Below, piece by piece: positions 23,283 to 35,544 of a stretch of 64,000 nt of DNA. The position numbers were made by a program, and so were the translations under genes. The stretch lies in contig WTXI01000020.1 of assembly GCA_022376515.1 (NCBI GenBank), positions 372,001-436,000 on the forward strand. Direction: 5' to 3'. Position 1 is the first letter of the stretch; each line of letters opens with the position of its first letter. Origin of the DNA: Lactifluus volemus (taxonomy: Eukaryota; Basidiomycota; Agaricomycetes; Russulales; Russulaceae). The notes under the pieces are model-generated. The model ran no database searches, was not told where the DNA came from, and saw only the letters and a list, made by a program, of their open reading frames with translations.

Positions 23283-24304
23283 ATGTCAGACGCCATTGTA
23301 CCCATCCGAGCTATTGAGTTCACATCGTCAGGCAAATGGAAGTACGCACAAACCCCCCATGACAGCAAGAGGCCATATTCGCCAGGTCGCCTCTCTACCT
23401 CCCTGACTCTTGTCACTTGGAACGTCGATTTTATGATGCCCAACGCTTCCTCGCGCCTTACGGCCGCACTAGATTATCTTCAGTATCGGGTCTTCCCAGG
23501 ATCCGAGTGCGGTCAACCGCCGCCCTGCATCATCCTGTTGCAAGAGATCAAAGCCGGAGATTTCAGCACACTGCTCGCACACCCGTGGGTCAGGGAGTGG
23601 TTCGCGGTCGTACCGGGCAGCGCCAATGACGGCTGGCCGAGAGGTGCAACCTACGGGACCGTCACGCTCGTCGCGCGTAACGAGTCGATGCCCCTAGCCG
23701 GCTCTACCTGCGTCCATTTCGGGGGAAGTAGGATGGCGAGGAACGCGTTGGTGACTGACGTGCTGCTGCGTGGTGCTGGCAGCGGCGGACGAGTGCTGCG
23801 AGTGGTTAATACGCACCTCGAGTCGTTGCCTGAGGGTACGCCGCAGCGGATCGTACAGATGGGCGTTATTGCCGGACTGCTGAAGAAGGCGGGTATGTTA
23901 GGCGGGATCGTGGGCGGCGACATGAACGCGATCGCGGTATCCGACGAGACGCTCGCCGAGAAAAACGGACTAATGGACGCGTGGGAAGAGAACATAGGCG
24001 AAAAGGGGACGACGATGTCGGCGCCGCGGAAGAAGACGACGATGACAACGACGACAACGACGACGACGGGGGGGTGACGTGGGGGTATCAACCGAGGACG
24101 AGATACCCGCCCGGTCGGTTGGACAGGATTTTGTACACGATGAATGAAGACGGCGATCTGAAGATCGAGAACGTTCGGAGGATCGCGGTGGGCTTGGAAA
24201 TGCCAGGCGGAGTCGGGAGGTGGGTCAGCGATCATTACGGATTGGCATGTCAAGTGCGAGTAGAGGCTCAGGGGGGGGACGTCTTGCTCGAAACGGAAGC
24301 ATGA
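23283..24304 (+). CDS. Endonuclease/exonuclease/phosphatase family protein, TDP2-like
   Basis: EEP-superfamily phosphodiesterase; relatives include tyrosyl-DNA phosphodiesterase 2, which removes topoisomerase adducts, though that substrate is not proven here. The start at 23283 (MSDAIVPIRAIEF) fits best. Motifs in order: TWNVDFM (catalytic Asn region), ILLQEIKAGDF (Mg-binding Glu), VVNTHLESLPEG, GGDMNAI (Asp/Asn), then GRLDRILY and WVSDHYGLACQV (Asp-His). All EEP signature residues are visible. After WEENIGEKG the reading must shift by one base: 24001-24008 is AAAAGGGG, and one more base joins to an acidic linker (24010-24075, Asp-rich) and the C-terminal motifs in the other frame. This looks like a homopolymer loss. 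Largely intronless. Confidence 0.85.
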
Positions 24305-25138
24305 TATGGAGCGCGGACAGGGGAAATGGGAAAAATTGAGCGAAGAGGCCAATTTAGGTGTGCGAGATAACGTATCATAGCAATTGTATTTCGGAGAAGA
24401 GTCCCAATTTCGCCACCAACGATAACATCAACCAGACAACCTACGAATTAGGTGTACAGTAATAATCTGTCACCACAAACCCCTAAGGGTGGCGGATGAA
24501 GAACACGCGAAGGGTCCTTTTAAATAGGCGGACAGGCGCGCTCAAACGGAAGTCGCGTCGCATCGGAAACCCTGAAACAATCAAGAAACTAATGTCAATA
24601 ATAGTACAACTGAGGTCTAATCTCAACCGAAAGGCGCGTCTCAGGGTTGGCTATCATTCATGATCGTCTTGATAGACGCGTGAACAAGAGGCGCAAATCG
24701 GAGGAGACCTTGAATTCTCCTTTCATAGGGATACAGCATAGGTACTGTACATATCGCGGATTATTTTGGGAGCCAATCCACGCCATGGGGCGGTTTATCG
24801 GAAACGAACCATCATCATTACATGTGCATGTCAACCAGGCACGGTTTTACTCACCCTATAAGGAACCGAATAAATACCCGATGTGGGTCACCATTCGACC
24901 CCTAAGTTGACGTGTAAATTCAGTACTGACCCTCTCGCACCACAGTTACACCACTTGTGGGCAGTCATGGCCGCAGTAGATCGTCTCTTTAACGACAGGA
25001 GATTGGGGAGGGACCACATGACTAGGTGTTTTTATTACCAAAACAAGGACCCGGCAGTTTGGTAAACAGCGGCCAGAGCGGCAATAGCCATGTGCCGATT
25101 AAATGCAAATTAGGGCGTGGCTCGCGTCACCCCGGCGA
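24305..25138. other. Intergenic stretch, nothing recognised
   Basis: Short overlapping frames only, without family features or convincing splice sites. I see no repeat. The last part is the upstream region of the GPI-protein gene. Confidence 0.4.
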
Positions 25139-25147
25139 TATATAAAA
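25139..25147 (+). promoter_or_regulatory. TATA box of the GPI-protein gene
   Basis: TATATAAAA at 25139-25147, about 130 bp before the ATG at 25276. A long CT-rich leader follows, as is common for highly expressed fungal genes. Confidence 0.55.
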
Positions 25148-25275
25148 CACGTTCAACCACTTTCACACCACTTTTTCATCGCTGCTGTTTTTTCTCCTAT
25201 CCAGCACCGTATTCCCCTCCCCCAACCCTACACCCTTGTCTCTCCCTTTTCCCTCGCAGCTTCACTCGCTCATAA

Positions 25276-26258
25276 ATGAAGTCCATTCTCTTCTCAGTCC
25301 TTTCTGTTACTTTCTTCGTCACTCTCAAGGGTGTCGCTGGCGTACTAACTGCCGATACGCCGTCAGTTCCAGCAGCCATTTGAAGATAGTTTCTCTCTTG
25401 ACTTTTTAACCAGAGCTAATGTGGCTGAATGCGAGCCTGTTCAGCTGACCTTTGAGGGGGGAACGCGTTTGTATCTCTCCTCTCTTTCTCGAATTGCTTA
25501 GTGACACGATTCTAGCGCCTTACTTCGCCGTACGCATGACCCCAGTTCCTTTATATGTAAAGCACTGATTTTTTTTTCTCGCTATCTTCCCCCTCCTTGT
25601 AGAGGTTTGTCATTCACGTTTCCTGGTTCTTGCTCTTGCTCATTCGTGGTGCTTCTATCTCTAGCCTCACTTCAGGTGCTAACCCTAATGGGCCTGCCCT
25701 CGTTACCTTTGCCCAAACAGACCACTCTCCCATCCTCTACACCGTCGCTTTCCCGCCAGTCAGTTTTCTTGATACCACTTAACACGTGCATAGCGACGTC
25801 TGACATAATTCATACCCCCAGATACACAGCTTGACTTCGTTGTTCGTGATTCCGCTGGTGCTATTGGACAGTCTGCTCCTTTACTGTTCTGGCTGGTGGT
25901 ACGTGTTAGGATTTAATGATTATGATTGCTTACTTACGTTGGTACAGTTAGTACTGCCTGCGTAGGGGCATCAGGGTCTTCTGTTGCAGCTGGCACGACG
26001 GCTGCCTCACCAGCTGCCGGATCCTCTGCAGCTGCGACATCTGGAACTACGCCCGCGGCGACGAATGGGAACAAACTCACAACATCTGCATCTGCATCCA
26101 CCTCGACGACATCGTACGTTTTGGTGACCATCTGATTCTTCCTAGCTAATTTGTGAGCCAGGGCGAAGTCTTCGAGCAATGCAGCGTCAGTTGCTGGTGA
26201 GATTTCTTATGGTGTGGCGGGTGTTATTGGAGCGGTCGTCGCTGCTGTATTGGCCTGA
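25276..26258 (+). CDS. Ser/Thr/Ala-rich GPI-anchored cell-wall protein
   Basis: Secreted wall or surface protein of the Agaricomycete family related to Kre9/Knh1-type Ser-Thr-rich GPI proteins. A signal peptide (MKSILFSVLSVTFFVTLKGVAG) is followed by the family segment TPANVAECEPVQLTFEGGT, GANPNGPALVTFAQT, then LDFVVRDSAGAIGQSAP, a Cys (STACVGASG), a long Ala/Ser/Thr/Gly stretch likely O-glycosylated, and a C-terminal hydrophobic tail (GVAGVIGAVVAAVLA) preceded by small residues, fitting a GPI signal. Introns are short and numerous. At 25880-25882 (TTT) one more T is needed to continue GQSAPFTVLAG in frame, another single-base gap. Two further exon edges are approximate. A decayed paralogue lies directly downstream. 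Confidence 0.75.
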
Positions 26259-26789
26259 GTCATGCAGAGTTTGTTCAAAACACAGACACTGATACGGAAC
26301 ATGGCAGTGGACAACTACGCTTCGTTGGACTTCTTTGCCACTTCCTTCTTTTGGTTGTTGGAACTTTCTACTTTTCAGTATCTGTTCTTTCTCGTGTCTC
26401 CGGCTTTCAGCGAGACATTTTAATACACGATTTGAGTTGCGGTAGAATCATCTTATACCACTATACATGATTTACCTGTGTCCGTATCGTGTGGTAATTA
26501 GTGTTGCAGGGGAAACCTCAAGCAACGAAAGGGTTACACACATCGATCGCAAGCTGCATTCGTGTGATATTTCAGAGAGAAAGCAATGTTTGAAAGATTG
26601 TGGAAAATATTAATATACCATAATACTCCTGGCCCTCTCTCTTGAATCGCTGAGTAATGCTTTCTAGGGCCTTGGAACGTCGTACACATGGCCCTCGTTT
26701 GTAGACGTTTCTCTTGTTCTTTCCTCCCTCCCCCTCCCAGTAGAGGTTTTTGTTATTCACTTCTCGTTTCTGTTCATCACTGATTATTT
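26259..26789. other. 3' region of the GPI-protein gene, no gene seen
   Basis: No coding signal of its own. It probably holds the 3' UTR of the upstream gene and the degenerate 5' part of the downstream paralogue, whose CT-rich leader is recognisable around 26720. Confidence 0.35.
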
Positions 26790-27145
26790 GTAGCCTTGTC
26801 AGTCCTGCTGGCGGCGTCGTCGAAGACGTACAACAGGGTCATGGACCTACGTTTGGTTTACAGTCACTATCCCCTCTCGTCAGTTGGCATCCTACCGCTT
26901 CACGTGCATGACAACACCTCATATAATGCATATCCTCAGGGTTCAAGATGAAAATGGTGCTATCGGACTGTCTCTTCCCTTTACCATTACCCCGGCCGTA
27001 CGTGTTCGTTTTTAATGATAATGGCTACTTTAATTGCTCAGTTTGGTACAGCCACTGATGGCTGCTTGAGTGAAGCATCATCGTCTTCTGTCGGTGCAGC
27101 AGTAGCTACTACCGCTGCCTTGTCAGCTGCTGCGTCATTCTCGTA
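26790..27145 (+). pseudogene. Decayed paralogue of the GPI-anchored protein
   Basis: The second half of the same family is recognisable: a segment reading VQDENGAIGLSLPFTI (about 26941-26990, compare VRDSAGAIGQSAPF in the upstream gene), an intron, then TDGCLSEASSSSVGAAVATT. No signal peptide, first exons or GPI tail could be found, and the reading breaks before a hydrophobic end. A tandem duplicate that lost its ends is the simplest explanation. Confidence 0.55.
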
Positions 27146-28790
27146 CGCTTTCCATGCCCGGCTCTGTTCTCGGCGCCGGAAGAATCATCGGTAGATGGTG
27201 TTGCATAATCCAGAACCCGGGGATGTTTGTATATCCCGACGGCCATGGACCCGCCACTAATGAAGATGACTTCGTCTGCGAATTGCATTGGTACTCAGTG
27301 TGCAGTGAGCGGTAGGTGAGATCTAGTATTTTCTCCTTTTCATGTGACATGGTGACCTCTTCAACTTGTGTCGATAAAGAAAGATGAGAAAATAGACACG
27401 TGGGATCCCGACTTGGCAACTTTGCTGTTGTTGTAGGACAATGGACAGTCGCAGTGACTTGCCATCTCAAGTGTGTCGAAGAATACAAGGAACGCGCTCA
27501 GTCTCTCGCGGCTGGCTCTGTAGGGGAGGGAAGCAACGAGCTACAAGCACACCCGGATTACTTAATGGTGCAGACCCATCAAACTGCCAGCAACAATGCT
27601 GAACTTGGACGCATAAAGGCGACGAATAGGTTGATTAGGAAAAAAAAAATTTCACCCGCGTGTGGACAATCAACATGCGTCGTTGCGAATGAACGATCTG
27701 GAAAGACTGCGGTTTGAAGCACGTCGCAATGGCAGCCACTCGGGGGCTCGGCTGCGGGACAAAGATTCGTTCCTTCCCCAAGTGGCAGGCGCCACGAGAA
27801 CTTGAACTCCACTTTTGCTGCGCTTCGCTACGTTGTCTGTTCTCCCTCGGCTGTACCTGATAATGGAAACGAGAATTTTCCGAGAGAAGTTGAAGAATTA
27901 TTTTACACGCGGTATCATGAGCTCCACGCGATGCACCCTGTTCGATTTTTTTTTCTTTTCTCCGGGTTCCTGATCCGCGTATCCATTCTGGGCCTCAGAA
28001 GAAGCGGTGGTAACGCGCCAGCTGAACGACGTTATGTGGTGCGAGGCTGCGAGCGATGAAGAATCTGACGATCACGTGCAAAGCGAGGCCATTAGATCAT
28101 GGTCTGGTACCACCAGAACCATCGACAAAGCAAAGAATTTGAAGGCATACTTGCATTAAATGGCGCTTGGATAGAGTATCGAACCTGAGTATCCGCCGCC
28201 CTCAGGCTCGAGCCAATATACATGTACGTCCGAGAGCAGCGCCGCATGAAAATTGATGTTCGGGCCTACTCCTTGAGGAACCGCACTATAGCGGCACTGG
28301 CAGGCTAGCACTTCTTGCCATGTCCAAATCTAATGTGTCTAACGATTTGACCGTTTATCGGCCACTGCGCACTCGCTAGCTCGGCTCGCTGCCAAAACTC
28401 TAGGGGTTACTAGTCGCGAATCAACCACCTTCATTAATAGTAAAGTCCGCGCCACTGGCAGCGATTACGTAGTGTTCATAGACGTCGCCTTGAGACAGTT
28501 CGCTTGTGAAGAAAACAAAAACCCTAAGTAGAAGTTCGGGAATATCTCTGCGGGAATGTACGCATTAAGCGCGAGCTGTGGTCAACTTGAAATATGGATC
28601 TGCGGCAAGTCAACGAACACCACGTAGTCGGATCCCATTCAAGTTCTTCTCAACTGAACTAACCTCTGGGCCGTCTTGAGTGCGATGTTCATGCAGCTCC
28701 CCGAAAATCGGCCCGCTCGGAAGAGGAAAGTGGAGTAGGAACGATCCACCTGACCCAAGATCCATGTAGGACTTAAAGCTCATGCCGTTA
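27146..28790. other. Intergenic stretch, nothing recognised
   Basis: About 1.6 kb without a credible exon. Open frames are short and unrelated to known families. No repeats beyond short homopolymers were noted. Confidence 0.4.
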
Positions 28791-28794
28791 AGCT

Positions 28795-29100
28795 TTAAGA
28801 TTTGTGCTGTAACGAAGGAATTTGACGAATTCCTTGAAAATCAAAAGTGACATACTCTCCATCCGAGAGCCTGAGGTCAAATGTATTGTGACTTGATGCA
28901 GTCTCTTGCAGAGCATAGATGATCGCACGCCGCTGCACCCAGAATTCATCCGCGCATTCCCTGGAGAAATCTCGGCGCAAAGCATTGTACGTGGCAAGTC
29001 TACGACCCCGAGTCCGGGGTGGGAAACATATATATGTGCGCGAGATCGGACGTATTAAAAGCTTTTGTTTTCGTTTGAGGGTCACCGTGACGGTCGCCAT
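28795..29100 (-). CDS. Possible small hypothetical protein
   Basis: A 101-residue frame beginning MATVTVTLKRKQKLLIRPIS. That start resembles short Agaricomycete hypothetical proteins that open with a beta strand followed by basic residues, but the remainder does not continue the resemblance and may have shifted frame. Two other frames overlap. Treat it as a gene remnant or an uncertain small gene. Confidence 0.25.
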   Translation of the reverse strand: MATVTVTLKRKQKLLIRPISRTYICFPPRTRGRRLATYNALRRDFSRECADEFWVQRRAIIYALQETASSHNTFDLRLSDGEYVTFDFQGIRQIPSLQHKS

Positions 29101-29954
29101 GAGCAGTAGAGGCGACGAGATGGTCCGAGTCGCCCACTAACTGAAACTGGAATAATAATCTTTCAGTTTTTCAGGCTCGTTCTGCATCAGGAAATTTGTT
29201 TATGCTACTAGTAGCCGATGTTAGCAAAAGCAAGTTTTCCTAATGTGGGATCATCCGGTATGTTTGTGCAGTGCATGACGTCGCAATTGGCTCCAACAAG
29301 TTTTTCCGGAATTGTTTAGCAAGCTAGAACCAGGAGAGAAGATCTGCGCAGATATTGATGTACCAGTCAGATAGACTATAAGGTGGCTTTCCGTTTCCAG
29401 CACTCACCGACTCGGATAACGAGACAGTCCCAAATTTGGGTTCTATCGTCTCCCCCAACGACCAGCCGCGGAAATGGCCTCGGGATTGAATTGTATCATC
29501 ATTTGAAAAACCTTTGAAATCCGCGCTAAATGCGATTTTATGCAAGTTACTCGACTCGACCTTCAGAACTTCGAGTTCGTATCGACGGCCTTCTTAGTCG
29601 AGGACTCGTGGGGTAAATGCGTATGAAATCAAGGGTGGACCTCAACTTCCTGCGGAAACCTTTACAACCTCCGAGGAGATTCAGTGGCACCGGTATCGTA
29701 ACGCCACGCCAATAATGGTTGGTGTCTGGAAGCTGGGTCATCGATGAGCGTCACTATGTGCCATGATTGGTCGTGTGACCATGGGGATACTGCAATACAC
29801 GGTGCAATCCAAATGGACGACGATGCAGTGTCCGCGGACCCATATGGCTTTTTCCCGTATGCATGCTTGTTCCTCCTGGAAGGTGTGTTGTTTATACTCA
29901 GTTGAGCCTACTCCACTGGCACCTGCACCTCCAGACAGTGCGGGACGTTGTGTC
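29101..29954. other. Intergenic stretch upstream of the sugar transporter
   Basis: Minus-strand frames at 29324-29545 and 29547-29741 are open but have no recognisable family or clear splice link. The right part is the promoter of the transporter gene. Confidence 0.35.
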
Positions 29955-29961
29955 TATATAA
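29955..29961 (+). promoter_or_regulatory. TATA box of the sugar transporter gene
   Basis: TATATAA about 100 bp before the Met at 30061 and 190 bp before the Met at 30146, followed by a pyrimidine-rich leader. Confidence 0.5.
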
Positions 29962-30145
29962 CCCCTTCATTACTTCGTCCATGTGCGGGCCCTACTTCTT
30001 CCCCATCTGTCTCCTTCAACGTACCTTATCTGATCATCTTCTCAAGCTGGCCTTAAGGATATGGATTCTTTCGACCGTACTGTAGGTAGTGTCCTCCACG
30101 CGGGTCAATGGCGGCGACATCGCGGTGCGCATTGATCCTCCGTTC

Positions 30146-32560
30146 ATGTCGACTGTATCTGAACATGGAACCATCTGGCAGGTATCTTGCTTCTGAATTT
30201 ATATCTTATCGTTCCTCTACTCACAGCCTGTGCCAATGGCTACGATTCGTCTCTCGTCAACGGTAAGAGCTGACGCATGCGTTGCAAACCTTCCATGTGT
30301 CCTAATATGACTGCCCACAGGATTGCAAATCCTTCCAGCATGGGTAAATGAGTTCAACAACCCACAGGGAAGAACACTCGGTAACGCTCATCTCTCGTCC
30401 ATCCTGGTGCAAAGTACTTAACGGTAGTAGGCATAATCACTTCGGCGCAGATGATAGGAAGTCTGATAGTACGTCGCTTCTTGATCACATCCCCAAAGCC
30501 CTTTGACGTGTTTGTGTCCGAAGGCTCTCCCTTTCACCCCTTATTGCGCCGACCGGTATGGACGACGAGTAACTCTGGCTCTTGGTGCAGCTGTGATGTT
30601 ACTTGGCGTGGGAATACAAGCGATGACATCAACGGTCGGTCACTTCGTTGGGGCACGGATGCTTAGTGAGGCCAAAGCTGACTGTACTGAAAACACACTA
30701 AATGGCATTTTTTTTAAGTCGGTGTCGGACTGTTTTTCTCCATGAACGCTGCACCTCTACTGATCACAGAGCTTGCGTACCCGACCCATGTGAGTTACTA
30801 CAACCTGTTGTTGTAAAGATCGACTTAGACGGATTGAGTTTAGCGTTCTAAAGCCACTTCGCTCTATAATACAGGGTGGTATGGAGGGACCATTTTAGGT
30901 TTGTCGAGATTTGCGGATGTGGGATCACCCTTACGTCCGTTTAGCCGCATGGACGTGCCTTGTAGCATACAGCCGCGCTCCCGATTCAAGTTGGTCATGG
31001 CGAGTTCCAATAATCGGTCAAGCATTGGCCCCCCTCCTGCAGATCATCTTATTTGGTAGCCTTCCTCCTCCCTATTGCCCCATCATCGACCTGATTACAA
31101 TTCATCCTGATCAGGTTTGTTCCTGAAAGTCCTCGGTGGCTCATCTCGAAAGGCCAGGTGCGTTTTGGTTTGTCTTCGCAGAAAATAGCATCTACATGGC
31201 GCGCAATTGTAGGAAAGAGAGGCATCTCGGATACTTGCCCGCTTTCATGCGGTTGGATTCGACGAGCGTGACCCTCTCGTCCTTTACGAGATGGAACAAA
31301 TCCGACATGCATTGCAAATGGAGAAGGAAATCAACGAACGCTCGACGTTTGCCATGTTATTTTCTACCCCAGGAAACAGGAAGCGCATGCGGATTATTCT
31401 CGGCATCGCATTTTTCTCCCAGTGGAGGTAATACTTTGTCTCTGTTCCTCGAGTTCACTCTGCCTACCAATCCCTTTCCAAACAGTGGGAACGGACTGAT
31501 TTCATATTACATCAATATTGTTCTTGAAGGTGTCGGCATCCGTGGCGTAGACGCCAAAGCGGCGATCAGTGGTGGCCTGCAGGTATGTGGCTAAATGCCG
31601 TCAGTATTGGTATTTATATTCATTGAACCGCTCAGATCTGGAACCTTGCAGCAGCCCTAACAGGGGCTCTCCTCGTTGATAGGGTTGGTCGGAGAACACT
31701 TTTCATCATTTCCAATGCCGGAATGCTCATGAGTCGGTATACCCAAGCAATTCTCACGTCGTCATGCTAACGACATCACCAACAGCATTTTCAGTGTGGT
31801 CTCTGACCACATCTCTGTTCTACACATTCCGAACACCTGCCCAACAGACAGCGGCCAATTCCCAAGAAGCTGCGAAAGGTCGGGCAGGGATCACCTTTTG
31901 ACTGGCTGTTTCTGATGATTTCGTTGGTCCACAGCCACCGTCCCATTCATTTTCTTGTTCTATCTATTCTACGATTTGGCTTATACTCCTATGCTCGTTA
32001 CGTACACTTTGGAGATTCTCCCATTCTCCATTCGTGCCAAGGGCTTTGCGATAATGGTTTGTTGCGACCACTCGGTTTCTCTTGCCCTTCCTCTACTCAA
32101 TGCTGACTATTTCTAAGAATCTGACTGTATCACTAGCCTTGGCCCTCAACCAGTTTGTGGATCCTTGGGCACTTAACGTGATCGGTTGGAAATATGTAAG
32201 TCCTGGTCTCCTCTCGAACAAACATGGGCTCATTGCTCATAGTATCTCGTGTATTGTGGATGGTTGTGTTTCGAGTTGGTTTTTATTATCATATTCATAG
32301 TGGAGACACGAGGACGGACCCTAGAAGAGACCGCGGCCCTCTTCGATGGCGAAGAACGTCCTGAGGATTTGGTTCAAGTGGGAGGGGACGTCATCGTCAT
32401 ACGCGATTCAACCCTGGGTGGCGACCGGGGCGAAGACGACCTCGACCCCAAAAAGCCTCAGGGAATTGAGTCTTATCAGCTGCAACGCCCCCACATGGCA
32501 TTGACAAAAGATGACGTAGTAGGGTATAAAAAGACCAAATATATGTCATGGTCACCATAG
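30146..32560 (+). CDS. MFS sugar transporter (lactose permease / hexose transporter type)
   Basis: Twelve-helix proton-sugar symporter of the fungal sugar porter family in the plasma membrane. About ten exons join: MSTVSEHGTIWQ start, LLNLYLIVPLLTACANGYDSS (helix 1), GLQILPAWVNEFN, the loop motif ADRYGRRVTLALG, ITELAYPTHRSKATSLYNT, FVPESPRWLISKG (family signature PESPRW), FFSQWSGNGLISYYIN, LLVDRVGRRTLFIIS, YTLEILPFSIRAKG, and the final VETRGRTLEETAALFDGEE with an acidic cytosolic tail. Two junctions need one more base: 30181-30182 (after TIWQ) and 31055-31056 (before FVPES); both are GG where GGG would fit. An upstream Met at 30061 may be the true start with one extra intron. It lies tail to tail with the alpha-amylase, 79 bp apart. 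Confidence 0.85.
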
Positions 32561-32638
32561 TGCACAGCATACATCTGGAATGTATTTCCGGTAACCATAG
32601 TTCGAACTTTAATTCCTCCGCATGGCGATGGGGCCGTT

Positions 32639-35137
32639 TCACTGTGCAGCCAGAATGCTCGGGATCCAGACTTCAAGCGAACCTGTCCTGCACGTAAATG
32701 TTCCCCACCCATCGACTGTGGTTTTAACGCGATTGGAAGGCTCGAACAATCCAATATAATCGGTATTGGTATAGCGCTTTGGGTCTTGGGGTCAAAATAG
32801 CAACTGGGTGATTCTGATCGGAAGTTGCCTACCTCCGTGACTTTCATTCGTATAGAACGTGGTCGTTCGGTGCTGGCCCTGTAAAGTAGGGTTTGAGCAA
32901 AGGTAAGCGAAAATGTCGCATGGTTATCATTCGGACATACCCAGCCCGTTGGGTGTTCTTCGAAATTAGAACGACACAGCCGCTGTGGGAATCGTCACCC
33001 ATGCGGACAAATCCGATGCAAGATCGATGCACTAAGTAATCTTTCGATAGTCCATATGCGAAATCTTTCCGTGCGCGAAGAAGTAGGCGGAGACCTTGCG
33101 CAGTTGATGCGTCATAGCACTCGCCGTTTGGATAAAGATCTCCATAAAAAACACAACTGGCGTAGCCATCAGCAGGCATCTACTTGGGAAAAGCTGGGAA
33201 AGACTGACGGATGTCCACCACCGCGTAGAAGGATAAGAGCATAGGCTTGCAATTTGAAAGATGCATGTACCTACTCGAACTTGAGACAACAACATATTGA
33301 GCATGGCGGTCTCATACCCAACTCTGAAGGGATTGTCCGATTTGCTAGTTGGGTATATGGTTAGCCTCTTCTATCGGATGATTCATACCCGGTTTACCGT
33401 GCTTGTCCAAAATGAGTACGAAAGTGATGCCTAGGTGATACCAGCTTACTCGTGGTTATCAACAAAGGTTACTGCATCATAGGGACGGGCATTCAATAGC
33501 GTATTATTCAGGATACGCCGCAAATCGAATGGCCCATTGCTAGCACGGTAAAAATTATCGTGAAGTGGGACGTCAAAAAATGCTGTCTGTGGACTGTTAC
33601 GTGAGGAGGAAACAGGTATGGAACAAAGAATACATACCTGCCCTTGAAACGCCTGAACCCAATAAAGGACTCGTGCTATTCTACATACACAAGAGTCACC
33701 ACTTGGTTATTACTCACACGCTAATCCACACTGACTTTGGCGACCAGTACTCCGCCACCATGAACGCGTGCGACCTGCCTTCACGCCTACGCACTTGCTT
33801 GATCTTTACGATGGGTCACCGTGAATGCATCAGGGAACGGGATTACGGGTTGATCAGATTGCTCACCCATTGCAGAAGGAATTGGCGATCATATGCTTGA
33901 TAGCATCGAGGCGGAAGCCAGTACCGCCTGTGGTCTGACCAGTCATCCGTCAACCGCTTGTGATGTTGAGATGGAATAGGACCAAAAACCCGCAAAACCC
34001 AGTCAGACCACTTGTATATATCCTCCTGTACATCCAGGTGCCGGAAGTCAACCTTTAGCCTGCCGCGTCAACATGGGGGTTTTCGCGTTGGGGATGTGAA
34101 GAAATGGTCCCACATCTGCGCCGAGGAGGTAATCGTAGTTTCCGCGCTCATTGTCTACGTTTGGAGACCAGCCCTTGTGACCTCTCCCAATTATCTTGTA
34201 CACTCCTCGCTTCTGTGCGCGATGATCCCAGTCAATGCCTGCAAAGTGACAATGATCACCTCATGTCTTTTGCAAGTCTGTGGTGCTATCTACCCGTGAA
34301 GTGGTCTTGAGTCCAACGGAGCTGGCTGTACTATAGATACGTTAACACAGAAAGTTACACCATCGGACAAGATATATTCACCTTTCCACCTCGAGCGTTG
34401 AAATCAAAGGCCGTCCATCCCTGGAACTGTACAGCTTCAAGAAAACAATGATTGCAAACCAGCTACCTCAATTTGTCTGGAAGGGCCAATTTCCTTTAGC
34501 CGGTTGGCGTCATCGACGGGGATGACGTTAATCGTCTCGGTCCTATCACCACCGCACTTATGCTTGGGAGAAGATAAACGATAGTAGTAATCACGCAAGA
34601 TACAGCCTTACGTTCAGCACGGCGTCAATCAAGACCTCAATGCCTTGTTGCTTTGCGACGGAGATCGCCCTGAGGAGCTCGACCTTTGAACCCCACCGCG
34701 TTTCAGTGGTCCCTTTCTGATGAAATTCACCTAAATCCCACTGATGAAATACGTGACTCAGACAAGCCTGCCCAGGGAAAAATGGGAGAAGCTTTACTAA
34801 GTCATAGGCATCATAACCCTGTCCTTTCTGTGAAGCCTTAAGCTAAGATCCAAAATGGCATTCAAGTGGGTACACACTTACTAGTCGCTTTGTTGGGCGG
34901 GGGTAGCCAGACCTGGGTGACACCGAGTTTCGCGAGCTGTGGAACCTCATGTTCAAAATGTTTCCACCAGCTCATATCAGGATGAGAACTATCCCAAGTG
35001 AAGAATTGGATCTTTGATATTTGTGTAAGAGAGCTCGATGAGATCCCGACTTGACAGCTCACCATGAGAGCATTCCCGGAGTTATTGTGAGGACCCAAAG
35101 ACATCCATGTCAAGGCACCAGGGATGTTTCTGTTCAT
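32639..35137 (-). CDS. Intracellular-type alpha-amylase (GH13)
   Basis: Hydrolyses internal alpha-1,4 glucosidic bonds of starch or glycogen. Exons in order from 35137: QFFTWDSSHPDMSWWKHFEH, LAKLGVTQVWLPPPNKA, GIEVLIDAVLNHKCGGDRT (region I, with the conserved Asp and His), GFRLDAIKHM (region II, catalytic nucleophile Asp, 33890-33925), AFMVAEYWSPKS (region III, acid/base Glu, about 33750), VTFVDNHD (region IV, Asp, about 33455), CVFYGDLYPNGE, LLRARKDFAYG, then DGWGTFTCRTGSLEVWIPS and a stop at 32639. All four GH13 regions are present. There is no signal peptide: the chain begins within the QFFTWD motif a few residues after the start, as in cytosolic GH13_5-like enzymes, so a role on intracellular glycogen or maltodextrin is more likely than starch secretion. 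Exon edges are approximate. Confidence 0.87.
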
Positions 35138-35544
35138 TTGATGAATTCAGAAATCGCATTTCCGCTTCAGGAAGCGATAATAGTGATGATGTTCAAGCCC
35201 CGCCGGCAGTCGCCGTGATGCCACTTCATTTAAGCCCGGCCGGCCGCGCGTCACCTTTCTTTTATTAGGTGCTCTGAAACATTATTGGGCCTCCTGCTAG
35301 CAACTTGAGCTAGATCATGAGTGTTCCGGTTTAAAGTGCACGATATGAACGAAGCCTCTTTAATCACTCTAGTCACGCTATCCTACGTAGACGGGAGTTT
35401 CATGCCGTGGCCACACTTTCCACTTAACTTAATGAAATGTTTTGAGACCAGATGTGTAAACACGCCCAAATAAAGAGCAGCGAAGTCACTTCAAGTTTGT
35501 TCCATTCCAACGTTGTGTCCTCCACCACTAATACTGCTCTCACC
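35138..35544. promoter_or_regulatory. Divergent upstream region of the amylase and SNU66 genes
   Basis: Two genes start outward from this 407 bp segment. It is the only place for both promoters. No clear TATA box was seen for either, and a GC-rich patch (GGCCGGCCGCGCG, about 35239) stands out. Confidence 0.35.

Noticed and set aside
23651..24352. Long minus-strand frame of 233 codons opposite the phosphodiesterase
   Set aside because: It is antisense to conserved EEP motifs and owes its length to GC-rich codon bias; it has no family features.
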